Translations under genes and position numbers: made by a program
Part shown: one piece after another, positions 47,944 to 56,541 of the stretch
How the letters are laid out: each line of letters begins with the position of its first letter
Numbering within the stretch: the stretch's first letter is position 1
From: CAVRUZ01 sp963724495
Lineage (GTDB): Bacteria; Actinomycetota; Actinomycetes; Propionibacteriales; DAIQRJ01
Reading direction: 5' to 3'
Length of the DNA: 64,000 nucleotides
NCBI GenBank assembly: GCA_963724495.1
Contig: CAVRUZ010000009.1
Span: 1 to 64,000, forward strand
Notes under the pieces: model-generated
What the model saw: the letters and a program-made list of their open reading frames with translations, nothing else
Databases searched by the model: none
Told to the model about the DNA's origin: nothing

Positions 47944-48606
47944 ATGACCGAGGAAGCGGAGTCCGAGGAGCGCGACTACCTGCAGTGGCACGACGCCTAC
48001 GACGATCCCGGCTCCGACCTGTCGCGCCGGCTCAGCGTCGTCCAGGGGCACATTCGCGACCGGTTGAACGCCACCACGGGACCCATCCGAGTTCTCAGCG
48101 TCTGCTCCGGTGACGGTCGCGACATCCTCGACGTGCTGGCCGAGCGGTCGGACCGCGAGCGGGTGTCCGGTGCTCTGCTCGAACTGCACGAAGGCGTCGC
48201 CGAACGCGCCCGGCAGCGGATCGACGAGCTCGGACTCGCCGACCGGTTCGAGGTCCGGACTGTGGACGCCGGGCTCACGGACAGCTTCATCGACGCCGTG
48301 CCGGCCGACATCGTGTTGCTGGTCGGCATCTTCGGCAACATCCACCCGCCCGAGATCAAGGCCCTCATCGACACGGTCCCGCAGCTCGCGCGGCCGGACG
48401 CGCTGGTGCTCTGGACGAGGGGACGCTCGGTTCCGGGCGGTGGCGGCCGCACGAGTGAGATTGCGGGCTGGGTGCGCGACGCCGGGTGTGCCGAGCTCTC
48501 GATCACGGCCCCGGCGGACGCCCAGTTCGTCGTCGGGGCCGCGGAGTTCCGTGGCGTTCCCGAACCGCTGCGCACCGGCCGGCGGCTGTTCACCTTCTTC
48601 CGCTGA
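47944..48606 (+). CDS. Class I SAM-dependent methyltransferase
   Basis: 220 residues. Motif I for S-adenosylmethionine is RVLSVCSGDGRDILDVLAE; GALLELHEGVAERARQRIDE is the acidic-loop region, and PADIVLLVGIFGNIHPPEI the motif IV region. It resembles the PK-type small methyltransferases, and the substrate is not known. ATG 47944 gives the usual start. It is transcribed with the DinB-like gene about 96 bp downstream. Confidence 0.78.
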   Translation: MTEEAESEERDYLQWHDAYDDPGSDLSRRLSVVQGHIRDRLNATTGPIRVLSVCSGDGRDILDVLAERSDRERVSGALLELHEGVAERARQRIDELGLADRFEVRTVDAGLTDSFIDAVPADIVLLVGIFGNIHPPEIKALIDTVPQLARPDALVLWTRGRSVPGGGGRTSEIAGWVRDAGCAELSITAPADAQFVVGAAEFRGVPEPLRTGRRLFTFFR

Positions 48607-48701
48607 CGGGTGCATTCGACCACATTGCGGACCGGAACCGTCCGCAATGGCCTGGACACTTGGTCGTACGTCCGCTTCGACAACACACCGAGGAGCTGTT
48701 C

Positions 48702-49298
48702 ATGACGACCGCATCGCAGGCGACCACCCGCACGTTGACCGAATCCCTGGTCGACCAGCTCGAGTGGCACTGGCAGGAGCACCTACGGCCTCGCTTCGAC
48801 GGGCTCACCGACCAGGAGTACTTCGCCGAGCCGGTGGCCGGCTGCTGGAACGTGCACCCGCGCGGCCGGTCCAGCGCTCCGGTGCAGGCCGGGTCGGGCG
48901 CCTTCACCATCGACTTCGCCTTCCCGCAGCCGGAACCGGCGCCGGTCACGACGATCGCCTGGCGGCTGGGTCACCTGCTGGTGGGCGTGTTCGGAGCGCG
49001 CAACGCGAGCCACTTCGGCGGACCGCCGTGCGACTACGAGTCGTTCGACTACGCCGGCACGGCCGCAGGCGCCCTCGCCCAGCTCGACGAGCAGCACGAC
49101 CGCTGGATCGCCGGCGTCCGCGCGCTCGACGACGAAGCGCTGCGCCGCCCGGTCGGGCCTGCCGAGGGCCCGTTCGCCGAGTCGCCGATGATCGACCTGG
49201 TGCTGCACATCCACCGCGAGGTGATCCACCACGGTGCGGAGATCGCGCTGCTGCGGGACCTCTGGGCGCACGGGCTGCCCGACCAGCGGGCGGCCTGA
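48702..49298 (+). CDS. DinB-like four-helix metalloprotein
   Basis: 198 residues. The DinB_2 pattern is present with metal-binding histidines spaced over the helices: LEWHWQEH, ITWRLGHLL-like block at AWRLGHLLVGVF, and LHIHREVIHHGAEI. Such proteins bind Zn or Ni and often act as thiol-dependent S-transferases, but many have unknown roles. AGGAG at 48691-48695 supports ATG 48702. Confidence 0.75.
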   Translation: MTTASQATTRTLTESLVDQLEWHWQEHLRPRFDGLTDQEYFAEPVAGCWNVHPRGRSSAPVQAGSGAFTIDFAFPQPEPAPVTTIAWRLGHLLVGVFGARNASHFGGPPCDYESFDYAGTAAGALAQLDEQHDRWIAGVRALDDEALRRPVGPAEGPFAESPMIDLVLHIHREVIHHGAEIALLRDLWAHGLPDQRAA

Positions 49299-49373
49299 CC
49301 TCAAGCCGAGCAGCGAAGGAGGCAGCGGCGATCACCGTCGGCGACGCCTGAGGTCAGGGCACAATCGTCTGCA

Positions 49374-49899
49374 ATGGCAACCTCGGCGGCCGACGTCCGC
49401 ACCATCATCACCGTGCTGCGACGTCACTGCATCGATCCCGGCGTCTCCGGTGGCTGGGGAGTCGACGCCCTGGCCGGCCGGCAGACCCGGCCGCATCGCG
49501 ATCTGGATCTCTCCGTACCGGCTGACCACCTGGACCGTGCGCTGTTCGCCTTGACCGGCTTGGGATTCTCGATCTCGGTCGACTGGCTGCCCGTGCGAGT
49601 GGAGCTGGCAGCGCGGAGTGAGTGGGTCGACCTCCACCCCGTTCGGGCCCGTCGCGACGGGAGTGCGTGGCAGGCAGGACTCGACACGCCCGGATCCCTG
49701 GTCCGCTGACGAGGTCGGCGGATTCGTCTATCCGGCGGACGGATGGGCTGAGGGATCGCGTGGACGGACTGCCGGTGCGGTGCATCTCTGCCGATCTGCA
49801 GCGGCAGTTCCACTCCGGCTACTTCCCGCGCGACATCGACCTGCACGACCTCGAAGGTCCTTGCACTCCCTGCCGGAGCAGGTCAACCGCCCAGACTAG
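49374..49899 (+). pseudogene. Lincosamide-type nucleotidyltransferase, three frameshifts
   Basis: A small nucleotidyltransferase similar to LinA/LinB-type proteins. It begins with GGWGVDALAGRQTRPHRDLDLS, here quoted in parts as GGWGVDALAGRQTR and HRDLDLS, which carries the metal-binding Asp pair. It continues in VELAARSEWVDLHPVRA, then in other frames YPADGWAEGS, VDGLPVRCISADLQRQFHSG, FPRDIDLHDLE, ending RSLHSLPEQVNRPD. Breaks lie near 49700, 49757 and 49850. A real gene would be about 170 residues. Three breaks in 520 bp is the densest in the window, so this one may be a decayed gene, but errors are equally possible. It overlaps the end of the convergent DUF1345 gene by 17 bp. Confidence 0.6.
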
Positions 49900-50546
49900 C
49901 AACGAAGTTGATCAGCGTGGCGATGACGAAGGTGCCGAACACGTAGCTCAGAAGGGCGTGCTGCAGTCCGGCCGTGCGCATCGTGGTGTTCCGGAAGCCG
50001 GTGTCCGAGACCTGGAAGCACATGCCCATCGTGAACGCGACATAGGCGAAGTCGCGGTAGCTCGGGACCACCGTCCCGGCGAAGTCGATGCCGCCGCCGG
50101 CATCGTCGCCCGGAGCCTTGCCCGTGAGCGCAGCGCCCATACCCGCTTCAACGTCGGCGTAGTAGAGCTGCCCGTACAGAGCCGTGAAGATGGTCTGCAC
50201 CGAGAACCAGGCAACGGCGCAACTGAGCAACGCCACCGCCGCCTGCAGGTCGCGGGTGGCCTCCGCCCCCGAACAGCAACAGCGCAACCGACGCGAGACT
50301 GCCGAAGGCGAGGAGCACGACCAGGACATGTGACACGAGTCGGCCCGGTTCCTCCTCCTGAGCATGCAGCCGTGTCTGGTCGCCGTCGAACGGCCACATG
50401 ACCACCCAACTCCACGCCGAATAGACGACGCACAGCACAGCCAGCCCGATCAGCAGCCCGAATCGCCACCCTGACTGGGCGGTCGTAATCGCACCGGCCG
50501 CGCGCGCAACGACGATCGCGACCATCAGTCGTATCCGCCCGGCCAT
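49883..50546 (-). CDS. DUF1345 membrane protein, one frameshift
   Basis: About 220 residues when joined, with five or six membrane segments (FGLLIGLAVLCVVYSAWSWV, VSHVLVVLLAFGSLASVALL, AVALLSCAVAWFSVQTIFTA, LSYVFGTFVIATLINFVAS). The block YRDFAYVAFTMGMCFQVSDT is diagnostic of DUF1345. The frame shifts near 50266 in a run of C bases. ATG 50546 has GAGGAGGG upstream. Function is unknown. Confidence 0.78.
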
Positions 50547-50639
50547 CAGTCCCTCCTCGCCGCACTCATCGTGTCCCACCGACGAGACCGGTCGGCGTCT
50601 GACGCGCCACCACGACGGAGCACGTGTCACAGTGCTGCC

Positions 50640-51000
50640 ATGGACGCCGGGCCGCCGTTGGACACGCTGGTGTTCTTCGTCCCGGTCGAGGACACCGACC
50701 GCGTACTCGAGGCGGTCTTCGCCGCCGGCGCTGGCCGCGTCGGCCAGTACGCCGACTGCGCGTTCGTCTCCTCCGGGACCGGGCAGTTCCGGCCGCTTCC
50801 GGGCTCGGCGCCCTCGGCTGGGCACGATCGGGGAACTCAGCCAGGTCGAGGAGAACCGCGTCGAACTCGTCCTCCCGCGTTCGAGTCGGCCTCGGTGGTG
50901 GCGGCGTTGCTTGCGGCCCACCCCTACGAGCAACCGGCCTGGTCGGTCTTCGAGAACGCCGTCGTGCCGACCGCGGATCCAGCAGGGCAGGCCGGCATGA
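50640..51000 (+). CDS. Stand-alone NIF3/YqfO C-terminal-like domain, two frameshifts
   Basis: About 115 residues. It resembles the CutA-like insert domain of NIF3 proteins: LVFFVPVEDTDRVLEAVFAA, GAGRVGQYADCAFVSSGTGQ, then in another frame LGTIGELSQVEENRVELVLP, then back to ASVVAALLAAHPYEQPAWSV. The slips are near 50815 (one extra) and 50878 (one C missing). The function of the free domain is unknown. As given, its last frame runs straight into pcp at 50997. In the frame one base off, TGA 50998-51000 overlaps the pcp ATG, the usual coupled layout. Confidence 0.65.
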
Positions 51001-51590
51001 CGACACTCGTGACGGGCTTCGATCCCTTCGGTGGCATGAGCAGCAATCCCTCGCAGGCTGCTGGTTCGTGGCTGGCCGACCATCATGACGACACCGTGTT
51101 CGTGCCGGTGCCGACTAGCTACGCCGGCAGCGTCACTGCTCTGGAGCGTGCGCTCCGGACGCACAGTCCAGCCTCCGTGCTGCTGCTGGGCTTCGCCGCC
51201 GGCGCAGCCGGTCTGCGGCCCGAGCGGTGCGCCCGCAACCGGACCACCGCCGCAGCACCGGACAACGACGGCAAGTGGCAGGCCGGTCCGATCCAGGCAG
51301 ACGGACCGGACCGGATCGATACTTCCGTCGACTACGACGGGCTCCTGAACGTCCTTGGCAGCAAGGGAATTCCGCACACGGCCTCGGACGACGCGGGCGG
51401 CTACGTGTGCAACTGGCTGTACTGGCACGCGCTGGTCGACCATCCACAGCTGCCGATCCTGTTCGTGCACCTGGCCGAATCGCCAACCAGGGCTCAGTGG
51501 CGCAAGAACTGTGCCGGCCTGTTGCTGATAGCCGATGCCCTATCAGCACGATCTGCGGTCAGTACTCGTCGTGCCGCTTCCCCGTCGTGA
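50997..51590 (+). CDS. pcp: Pyroglutamyl-peptidase I (C15 family)
   Basis: 197 residues, slightly shorter than usual. It removes N-terminal pyroglutamate from peptides. It has LVTGFDPFGGMSSNPS at the start, LLLGFAAGAAGLRPERCARN in the middle, the nucleophile Cys in GGYVCNWLYWHAL and the catalytic His in LFVHLAES. The Glu expected near residue 80 lies in the ERCARN region. ATG 50997 gives the family start. The 3' end overlaps the convergent DUF899 gene by 32 bp. Confidence 0.82.
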   Translation: MTTLVTGFDPFGGMSSNPSQAAGSWLADHHDDTVFVPVPTSYAGSVTALERALRTHSPASVLLLGFAAGAAGLRPERCARNRTTAAAPDNDGKWQAGPIQADGPDRIDTSVDYDGLLNVLGSKGIPHTASDDAGGYVCNWLYWHALVDHPQLPILFVHLAESPTRAQWRKNCAGLLLIADALSARSAVSTRRAASPS

Positions 51591-52225
51591 ACGTCGGAAG
51601 CTGCGGCCAGCCCTCGGGTGAGTCCTCCCACTCCTCCTGACGGCCGTAGGGGCTGATGTCGAGGTAGCCGACCAGCCCCGAGAGCGGCTCGACCCCGCGG
51701 CCAGTGGTCGAGTAGGTGAGGAACACCTCGTCGCCGCGGCGCAGGTAGACGCTCACTCCGGGCACTTCACCGTCGGGCTGGGTCCAGCCGAAGTCCTGGT
51801 TGTACGAACAGCCCGACGACGAGACCCACGGCACCTGCCAGCCCATCCGCTCGGAGTAGGCCAGCAGCTTCTCGATCGGCGCACGGGAGATCCGGACGAA
51901 GCTGACGTCGTGCGCCCACAGATGGGCGAGGTGCGGGACGTTGTCGGCGAGGTTCGAGCAGCTCGGGCAGCCCGCATCCCACTCCGGGTCGAACATGAAG
52001 TTGTGCACGATCAGCTGGGACCGGCCATCGAACAACTCGAGCCAGGGTCACCGGACCGTTCGCACCCTCGAACACGTAGTTGTCCACGCGCATCATCGGC
52101 AGTCGCCGGCGCCGTGCACTCACCTGGTCGCGTGCCTTGGTCTCGGCCTTCTCTTCGGCGAGGAGGTCGGCGCGTGCCTGCTCCCAGCGGCTCTTGTCGA
52201 CCACGTCCGGGTATGCCTGCGTCAT
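51559..52225 (-). CDS. DUF899 thioredoxin-like protein, one frameshift
   Basis: About 222 residues when joined. It has the DUF899 layout: an N-terminal helix (YPDVVDKSRWEQARADLLAE) leading to RRRRLPMMRVDNYVFEG, then LFDGRSQLIVHNFMFDPEWD, the CPSC pair in GCPSCSNLADN, and VSVYLRRGDEVFLTYSTTGR. It is a thioredoxin-fold protein of unknown role. One extra base near 52042 separates the two parts; removing it gives TLLELFDGR. ATG 52225 follows a possible site with GAGAGGA. Confidence 0.8.
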
Positions 52226-52405
52226 GCGGTGTCCTCTCAGTCATGCTGTCTCTCGTCGATGCCGCGCGGCGGAAATGCGCGGTCACCAAGTCAGACTCGG
52301 CCGGTGCGCCCGGCTCATCGGGTACATGATGATCGTGTCCTGTGCCACAGGTTCATCGGTGATCATGGGCTCTCCGGCCCGCGGACGACGGCGATCTAGG
52401 TCTCT

Positions 52406-52489
52406 TGACGCCAACGTGACATCAGGTCGGAAAGATTTGACGTCAGAACTGCTTGACGTGACGTCATCGTGATGTCATGGTTGGCGTCA
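52406..52489 (+). promoter_or_regulatory. Operator array of TGAYRTCA octamers before the RHH gene
   Basis: TGACATCA at 52417, TGACGTCA at 52438, TGACGTCA at 52459 and TGATGTCA at 52470 are all palindromic TGAYRTCA. One-mismatch copies TGACGCCA at 52406 and TGGCGTCA at 52482 extend the row. Spacings are 11, 21, 21, 11 and 12 bp, so all lie on one helix face. The last two overlap the candidate start codons at 52477 and 52489. This is the pattern expected for cooperative binding of a ribbon-helix-helix dimer, most likely the protein encoded here. Confidence 0.7.
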
Positions 52490-53266
52490 TGGAACTCGCA
52501 CCGCACGTAGATGCCATCCGTCGCGACCTGTCCGCGGCGACGGCGCTGGCCGATGACAGCACCCGAGAGATCGCTGCCCGGCTCGGCTCCACGCTCGACA
52601 CGAGCGCCCGGATGGCCTTGATGGACGCGCTCTCGCAGGCGTGCGCGGAGATCAGCCGCGACCTTGCGCCCGGCTCGGTCGAGGTTCGCCTCGCCGGCCG
52701 TGACCCTCAGTTCGTCGTCACCGCTCCCCCGAGGATGACACCGGCAGCCGAGCCCACCCGGGCCGTGCCGACCACCGACGAGGACGAGGACGAGGCCACC
52801 GACGCCACCGAGGGTGACGAAGACACCGCCGAGGGCGGCGAGGAGGAGTTCGACGAGGAGGACGGCAACACCGTCCGGCTCACCTTCCGGCTCCCGGCCG
52901 GCCTCAAGAACCGGGTGGAGGCGGCGGCCAGCGACAGCGGCCAGTCGGTCAACGCCTGGCTCAACGACGCGGTCCGCTTCGCGGTCGACATGAACGACTG
53001 GAGCGCGTTCGGCCAGGGCCGAGGGCCGCGCCCGCCACGGGCACCCTCGCCCACCGCGTCCGCCCCGTCCGCCCAAGGACAAGAGCGGCCGCCGCGGCGG
53101 GATCAACTTCGGCGAGATGTTCGGCGACATGTTCGGCAACATCGGCGAGCAGGTCAGCCGCGAAGTCGAGCGGTCGCTCCACGGCCTGCACGGCGAACAC
53201 GGCCCGCACGGCAAGCCGGGCAAGAAGCACGGCCCGGACACCCACGTCAGCGGCTGGGTCCGCTGA
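52477..53266 (+). CDS. Ribbon-helix-helix regulator with acidic linker and His-rich tail, one frameshift
   Basis: About 262 residues when joined. An N-terminal helical domain (about 1-85) is followed by a very acidic linker (about 100-128, DEDEDEATDATEGDEDT...). An Arc/HicB-like RHH comes next (about 129-168, TVRLTFRLPAGLKNRVEAAA, SVNAWLNDAVRFAVD). The last part lies in the next frame (GINFGEMFGDMFGNIGEQVS, then HGLHGEHGPHGKPGKKHGP), ending at 53266. One extra base lies between about 53010 and 53060. The tail has eight His residues and could bind metal. ATG 52477 or 52489; neither has a ribosome site. It is probably an autoregulator of the downstream exporter genes. Confidence 0.72.
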
Positions 53267-53358
53267 CCCAGCCAGCACCACCAACGTCACGAAAGACCAT
53301 GCCGACCCCACGCGTCGGTACCAACACCTAGGCGCACGCGCCATCAGGAGGCATTGCC

Positions 53359-54261
53359 ATGCCCAGCTACAGCTTCGACACCCCCGAGCCGATCGACCTT
53401 CGGGTCTCCAATCCGTCCGGCACTGTCGATGTCAGCACCCATGACCGACCGGTCACCGAGATCACGATCGAGGGTGACGAGAGGTCGATCGAACAGGACG
53501 TCGAGGTCGAACAGCGCGGGAACCAGATCCGCGTGAAGATCGAGCCGCAGAACCGCTGGGGCAACGGTCGGGACTATGAGGTGACGATCGCCGTCCCAGC
53601 ACAGTCCGACGCCAGGGTGGAGACCGCCTCGGCCGAGATCCACCTCGGCGGCACGTACGGCGACGTCCGCGCCAACAGCGCCAGCGGAGAGGTGCACCTC
53701 GACGTGGCCGACTCGGTTCGGATCGAGACCGCCAGCGGCGAGATCCACGCTCAGCACGTGCGCGGCGACGGCAAGTTCAACTCCGCCAGCGGCGAAATCG
53801 GCGTGGAGCGGTGCGACGGCGCCAAGCTCGAGCTGAACACCGCCAGCGGCGAGATCCACGTCGAATACGCCGCTGGTGACATGCGCGCCAACGCCGCGTC
53901 CGGCGACATCAGTGTCGAAGAGGTGTACGGCGACTTCTCCGCGGCCGTCGCCTCGGGCGACGTCAGCGTGGAGTACATCCACGCCGGCGAGGCCAGGGTC
54001 GAGACGGTGTCGGGTGACGTCTCCGTCGGAGTCGCCGAAGGCACCGCGATCTGGCTCGACATCCACACGATGACCGGCGACGTCGAGGTCGAGCAGGAAA
54101 TGGGTGGCGAGCCCGAGCCCGGACAGCCCACCCTTCAACTCAGGGCGAACACGCTGTCCGGTGACGTGAGCGTGCATCGGAGCGATCGTCGCCCGGAGCC
54201 AGCAGCCCGCCCGGAGATCGACGAACACGGAGAGCACCACAGTCCTGCCTACCAAGACTGA
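53359..54261 (+). CDS. DUF4097 beta-helix-like repeat protein
   Basis: 300 residues, no signal peptide. The centre is a run of about eight imperfect 16-20-residue repeats built on the pattern S-A-S-G-E/D-I/V (SASGEVHLDVA, TASGEIHAQHV, SASGEIGVERC, TASGEIHVEYA, AASGDISVEEV, VASGDVSVEYI, TVSGDVSVGVA), which should stack as a beta-solenoid. DUF4097 proteins are often found with RHH regulators and transporters. AGGAGG at 53346-53351 supports ATG 53359. The end is charged and variable. Its function is unknown. Confidence 0.85.
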   Translation: MPSYSFDTPEPIDLRVSNPSGTVDVSTHDRPVTEITIEGDERSIEQDVEVEQRGNQIRVKIEPQNRWGNGRDYEVTIAVPAQSDARVETASAEIHLGGTYGDVRANSASGEVHLDVADSVRIETASGEIHAQHVRGDGKFNSASGEIGVERCDGAKLELNTASGEIHVEYAAGDMRANAASGDISVEEVYGDFSAAVASGDVSVEYIHAGEARVETVSGDVSVGVAEGTAIWLDIHTMTGDVEVEQEMGGEPEPGQPTLQLRANTLSGDVSVHRSDRRPEPAARPEIDEHGEHHSPAYQD

Positions 54262-54343
54262 GCGCCACCAGCCCGAACCGCAGGGCGCTTTGCCCACTGA
54301 CCTGATGTCCCTGATCCACCCGATCTGATTGAGGGTTCCTCTC

Positions 54344-54577
54344 ATGCTGCCCGCACCGCTTCCCGAACTGGCCGAGGTCAGGCGGGGCGACCGCCTCGCG
54401 TTGGCCTCCAAGAGGAGGCGCGCCGCCCGCGTGGCCACCCGTTCGAGCTCGGTGCGGGCACGGCTCGCTGTCGCGATGACCCGGTTCGCGGCGCGACTCG
54501 ACAACGAGGCCAGCCGGTCCGTGCTCGCAACAGGCGCCCCCGCGCGTCTGCACGGGCCGGCTGGTGCCGGCCGATGA
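54344..54577 (+). CDS. Small basic protein coupled to the ABC transporter
   Basis: 77 residues, Arg/Ala-rich, predicted mostly helical (LPELAEVRRGDRLALASKRR, then ARVATRSSSVRARLAVAMTR). No family is recognised. It could be a regulatory or accessory subunit or a transported peptide; nothing in the sequence decides this. TGA 54575-54577 overlaps ATG of the ABC transporter (ATGA), so the two are translationally coupled. ATG 54344 has a possible GAGGG 14 bases upstream. Confidence 0.6.
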   Translation: MLPAPLPELAEVRRGDRLALASKRRRAARVATRSSSVRARLAVAMTRFAARLDNEASRSVLATGAPARLHGPAGAGR

Positions 54578-56541
54578 CCGCCGTCGACAGCACGACGAAA
54601 ACCGACGAGACCAGCGCTACCGATGCAACCTCCCTAACCGACCCGAAGCCGAGGGGATTCGGCCGGGTCACCCGGGTCACCAGGTTCTACCGCAGCCACA
54701 CAGCTCTGCTGTTCAGGGCCGCACCCGTCGAGTCGACGGCCGCGCTGATCCTCACGCTGATCGGCGCCGCCAGTTCCACCGCCGCCATCGTGCTGCTGGG
54801 CAAAGTGGTGGGTACCGGCGTCGCCGCCATCTCCACCGGACCGGGTTCAGCCGAGGCCGACCAGGCCATGGTCTGGGTGATCTGGCTCGCCGCCACCTTC
54901 CTGCTCTCACCACTGGTGGGCGGTGCCCTGAACATCCTCTCCAACCAGATCCTCTCCAAGTCAGCCGCCTACGCGGGGATGCTGCTCGCCGAGCTCGCCA
55001 ACGCACCGGTGGGCATCGGTCACCTCGAGGACACCGAACACGCCGGTCGCCTGCAGACGTTGGTGAAATCGATCCACGAGTGGACCTACCTGGAGGGTGT
55101 CGGCGGCACCTGGGGTGTCATCCAGGCCCGGTTGTCCGGGCTCGGTGCCTTCGCGGTCATGGCCGCCTGGCACTGGTGGGCGGCCGTGGTGCTCGCCGCC
55201 GGCTACATGATCTCGGGGCGCGCGCTCACCAAGTGGCTGCTCACGGTCTTCGCCGACATGGTCCTGGAACCGCCGCTCGACCGCCGGAAGTCGCAGTACG
55301 TGTTCGGCTTGCTGATGAAGGGCGAGGCTGCGAAGGAGATCAGGCTCTTCGGCCTGTCCGGTTGGATGATCCAGCGTTACCGCGACCTCTGGACCACCGC
55401 GATGGCAGACGTGTGGAAGCGCCGGGCCGCCACCATCGGTCCGGTCTTCGCCACCACGCTCGTGATGATCGTGTGCGCGTTCATCACCTACGGACAGATG
55501 GGCCGCGAGGCCTGGGCGGGCACGTTGCCGGTCTCGACGCTGACGGCACTCGTCGGCGCGTCCGTCGGCATGTGGGCGCTCGGGATGCTCGGCGACCAGC
55601 AGGTGATGTTCACCCAGTCGATGGCCACCACCGACCAGCTCCGCTCAGCGCGTGAGGAGATCGGCCTTGCTGGCTTGCAGGTTGCGGTCACCGAGGAGCG
55701 TCGGGCCATCGCTCCCGGCAAGCACGAACCGGCCGAGGTGCGGATCCGCAACCTGCACTTCACCTACCCGTCCCGCGACGAGCCGATCTTCGAGGGCCTC
55801 GATCTCACCATTCCGGCTGGCCAGTCGATCGCGGTCGTCGGTGTCAACGGCGCGGGAAAGTCGACACTGATCAAGCTCCTGTGCGGTCTCTACGAGCCGG
55901 ACAGCGGCGAGGTACTGGTCGACGGTGTGGCGCCGGCTCTCGACGTGCGAGCCCGCGAGCGGGTGGCGGTGATCTTCCAGGAGTTCGTCCGCTATCAGCT
56001 GTCGCTGAAGGACAACGTGGCACTCGGCGCGCGGGGTGTCGTCGACACCGATGCCGTCGTCCGTCAGGCCCTGCACGACGCTGCCGCAGACGACGTGCTC
56101 AGCCGGCTGGACAACAACTGGGACACGGTGCTGTCCGGTGAGTACAAGGGTGGCACCGACCTGTCCGGCGGTCAGTGGCAGCGCGTGGCTCTTGCCCGTG
56201 CTCTTGCCGCGATTGCCGGCGGCTCGGGAGTACTGGTGCTCGACGAACCGACGGCTGCACTGGACGTTCGTGCGGAGGCTCAGCTGTTCGACCGCTTCCT
56301 CGAGGTGACTCGGGGAATGACCACGTTGCTCGTGAGCCACCGGTTGAGCTCGGTTCGCCACGCCGACCGGATCGTCGTGATCGAGAACGGCCGCATCGTC
56401 GAGGACGGGTCGCACGCCGAGCTGCTCCTTCGTGGTGGGCGCTACGCGGACATGTTCACCTTGCAGGCCAGCCGATTCGCGTCAGCATCCGGTGCGCCCA
56501 TCAACCTGGACGAAGCCGAAGAGCAGGAGGTCGTCGAATGA
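54574..56541 (+). CDS. ABC half-transporter 1 (membrane + ATPase)
   Basis: 655 residues. An N-terminal six-helix export-type membrane domain (about 50-360) is followed by an ATPase domain with Walker A VGVNGAGKSTLIKLLCG (about 424-440), signature DLSGGQWQRVALARAL (about 529-544), Walker B VLVLDEPTAALD (about 552-563) and H-loop LLVSHRLSSV. It should export a lipid, peptide or drug-like molecule. It overlaps the next half-transporter by ATGA, so the two probably form a heterodimer. Confidence 0.9.
   Translation: MTAVDSTTKTDETSATDATSLTDPKPRGFGRVTRVTRFYRSHTALLFRAAPVESTAALILTLIGAASSTAAIVLLGKVVGTGVAAISTGPGSAEADQAMVWVIWLAATFLLSPLVGGALNILSNQILSKSAAYAGMLLAELANAPVGIGHLEDTEHAGRLQTLVKSIHEWTYLEGVGGTWGVIQARLSGLGAFAVMAAWHWWAAVVLAAGYMISGRALTKWLLTVFADMVLEPPLDRRKSQYVFGLLMKGEAAKEIRLFGLSGWMIQRYRDLWTTAMADVWKRRAATIGPVFATTLVMIVCAFITYGQMGREAWAGTLPVSTLTALVGASVGMWALGMLGDQQVMFTQSMATTDQLRSAREEIGLAGLQVAVTEERRAIAPGKHEPAEVRIRNLHFTYPSRDEPIFEGLDLTIPAGQSIAVVGVNGAGKSTLIKLLCGLYEPDSGEVLVDGVAPALDVRARERVAVIFQEFVRYQLSLKDNVALGARGVVDTDAVVRQALHDAAADDVLSRLDNNWDTVLSGEYKGGTDLSGGQWQRVALARALAAIAGGSGVLVLDEPTAALDVRAEAQLFDRFLEVTRGMTTLLVSHRLSSVRHADRIVVIENGRIVEDGSHAELLLRGGRYADMFTLQASRFASASGAPINLDEAEEQEVVE

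Noticed and set aside
53600..54080. DNA tandem repeat or CRISPR-like array
   Set aside because: The periodic GCCAGCGGCGA signal is the coding trace of the DUF4097 protein repeats, with no constant spacer or repeat length.
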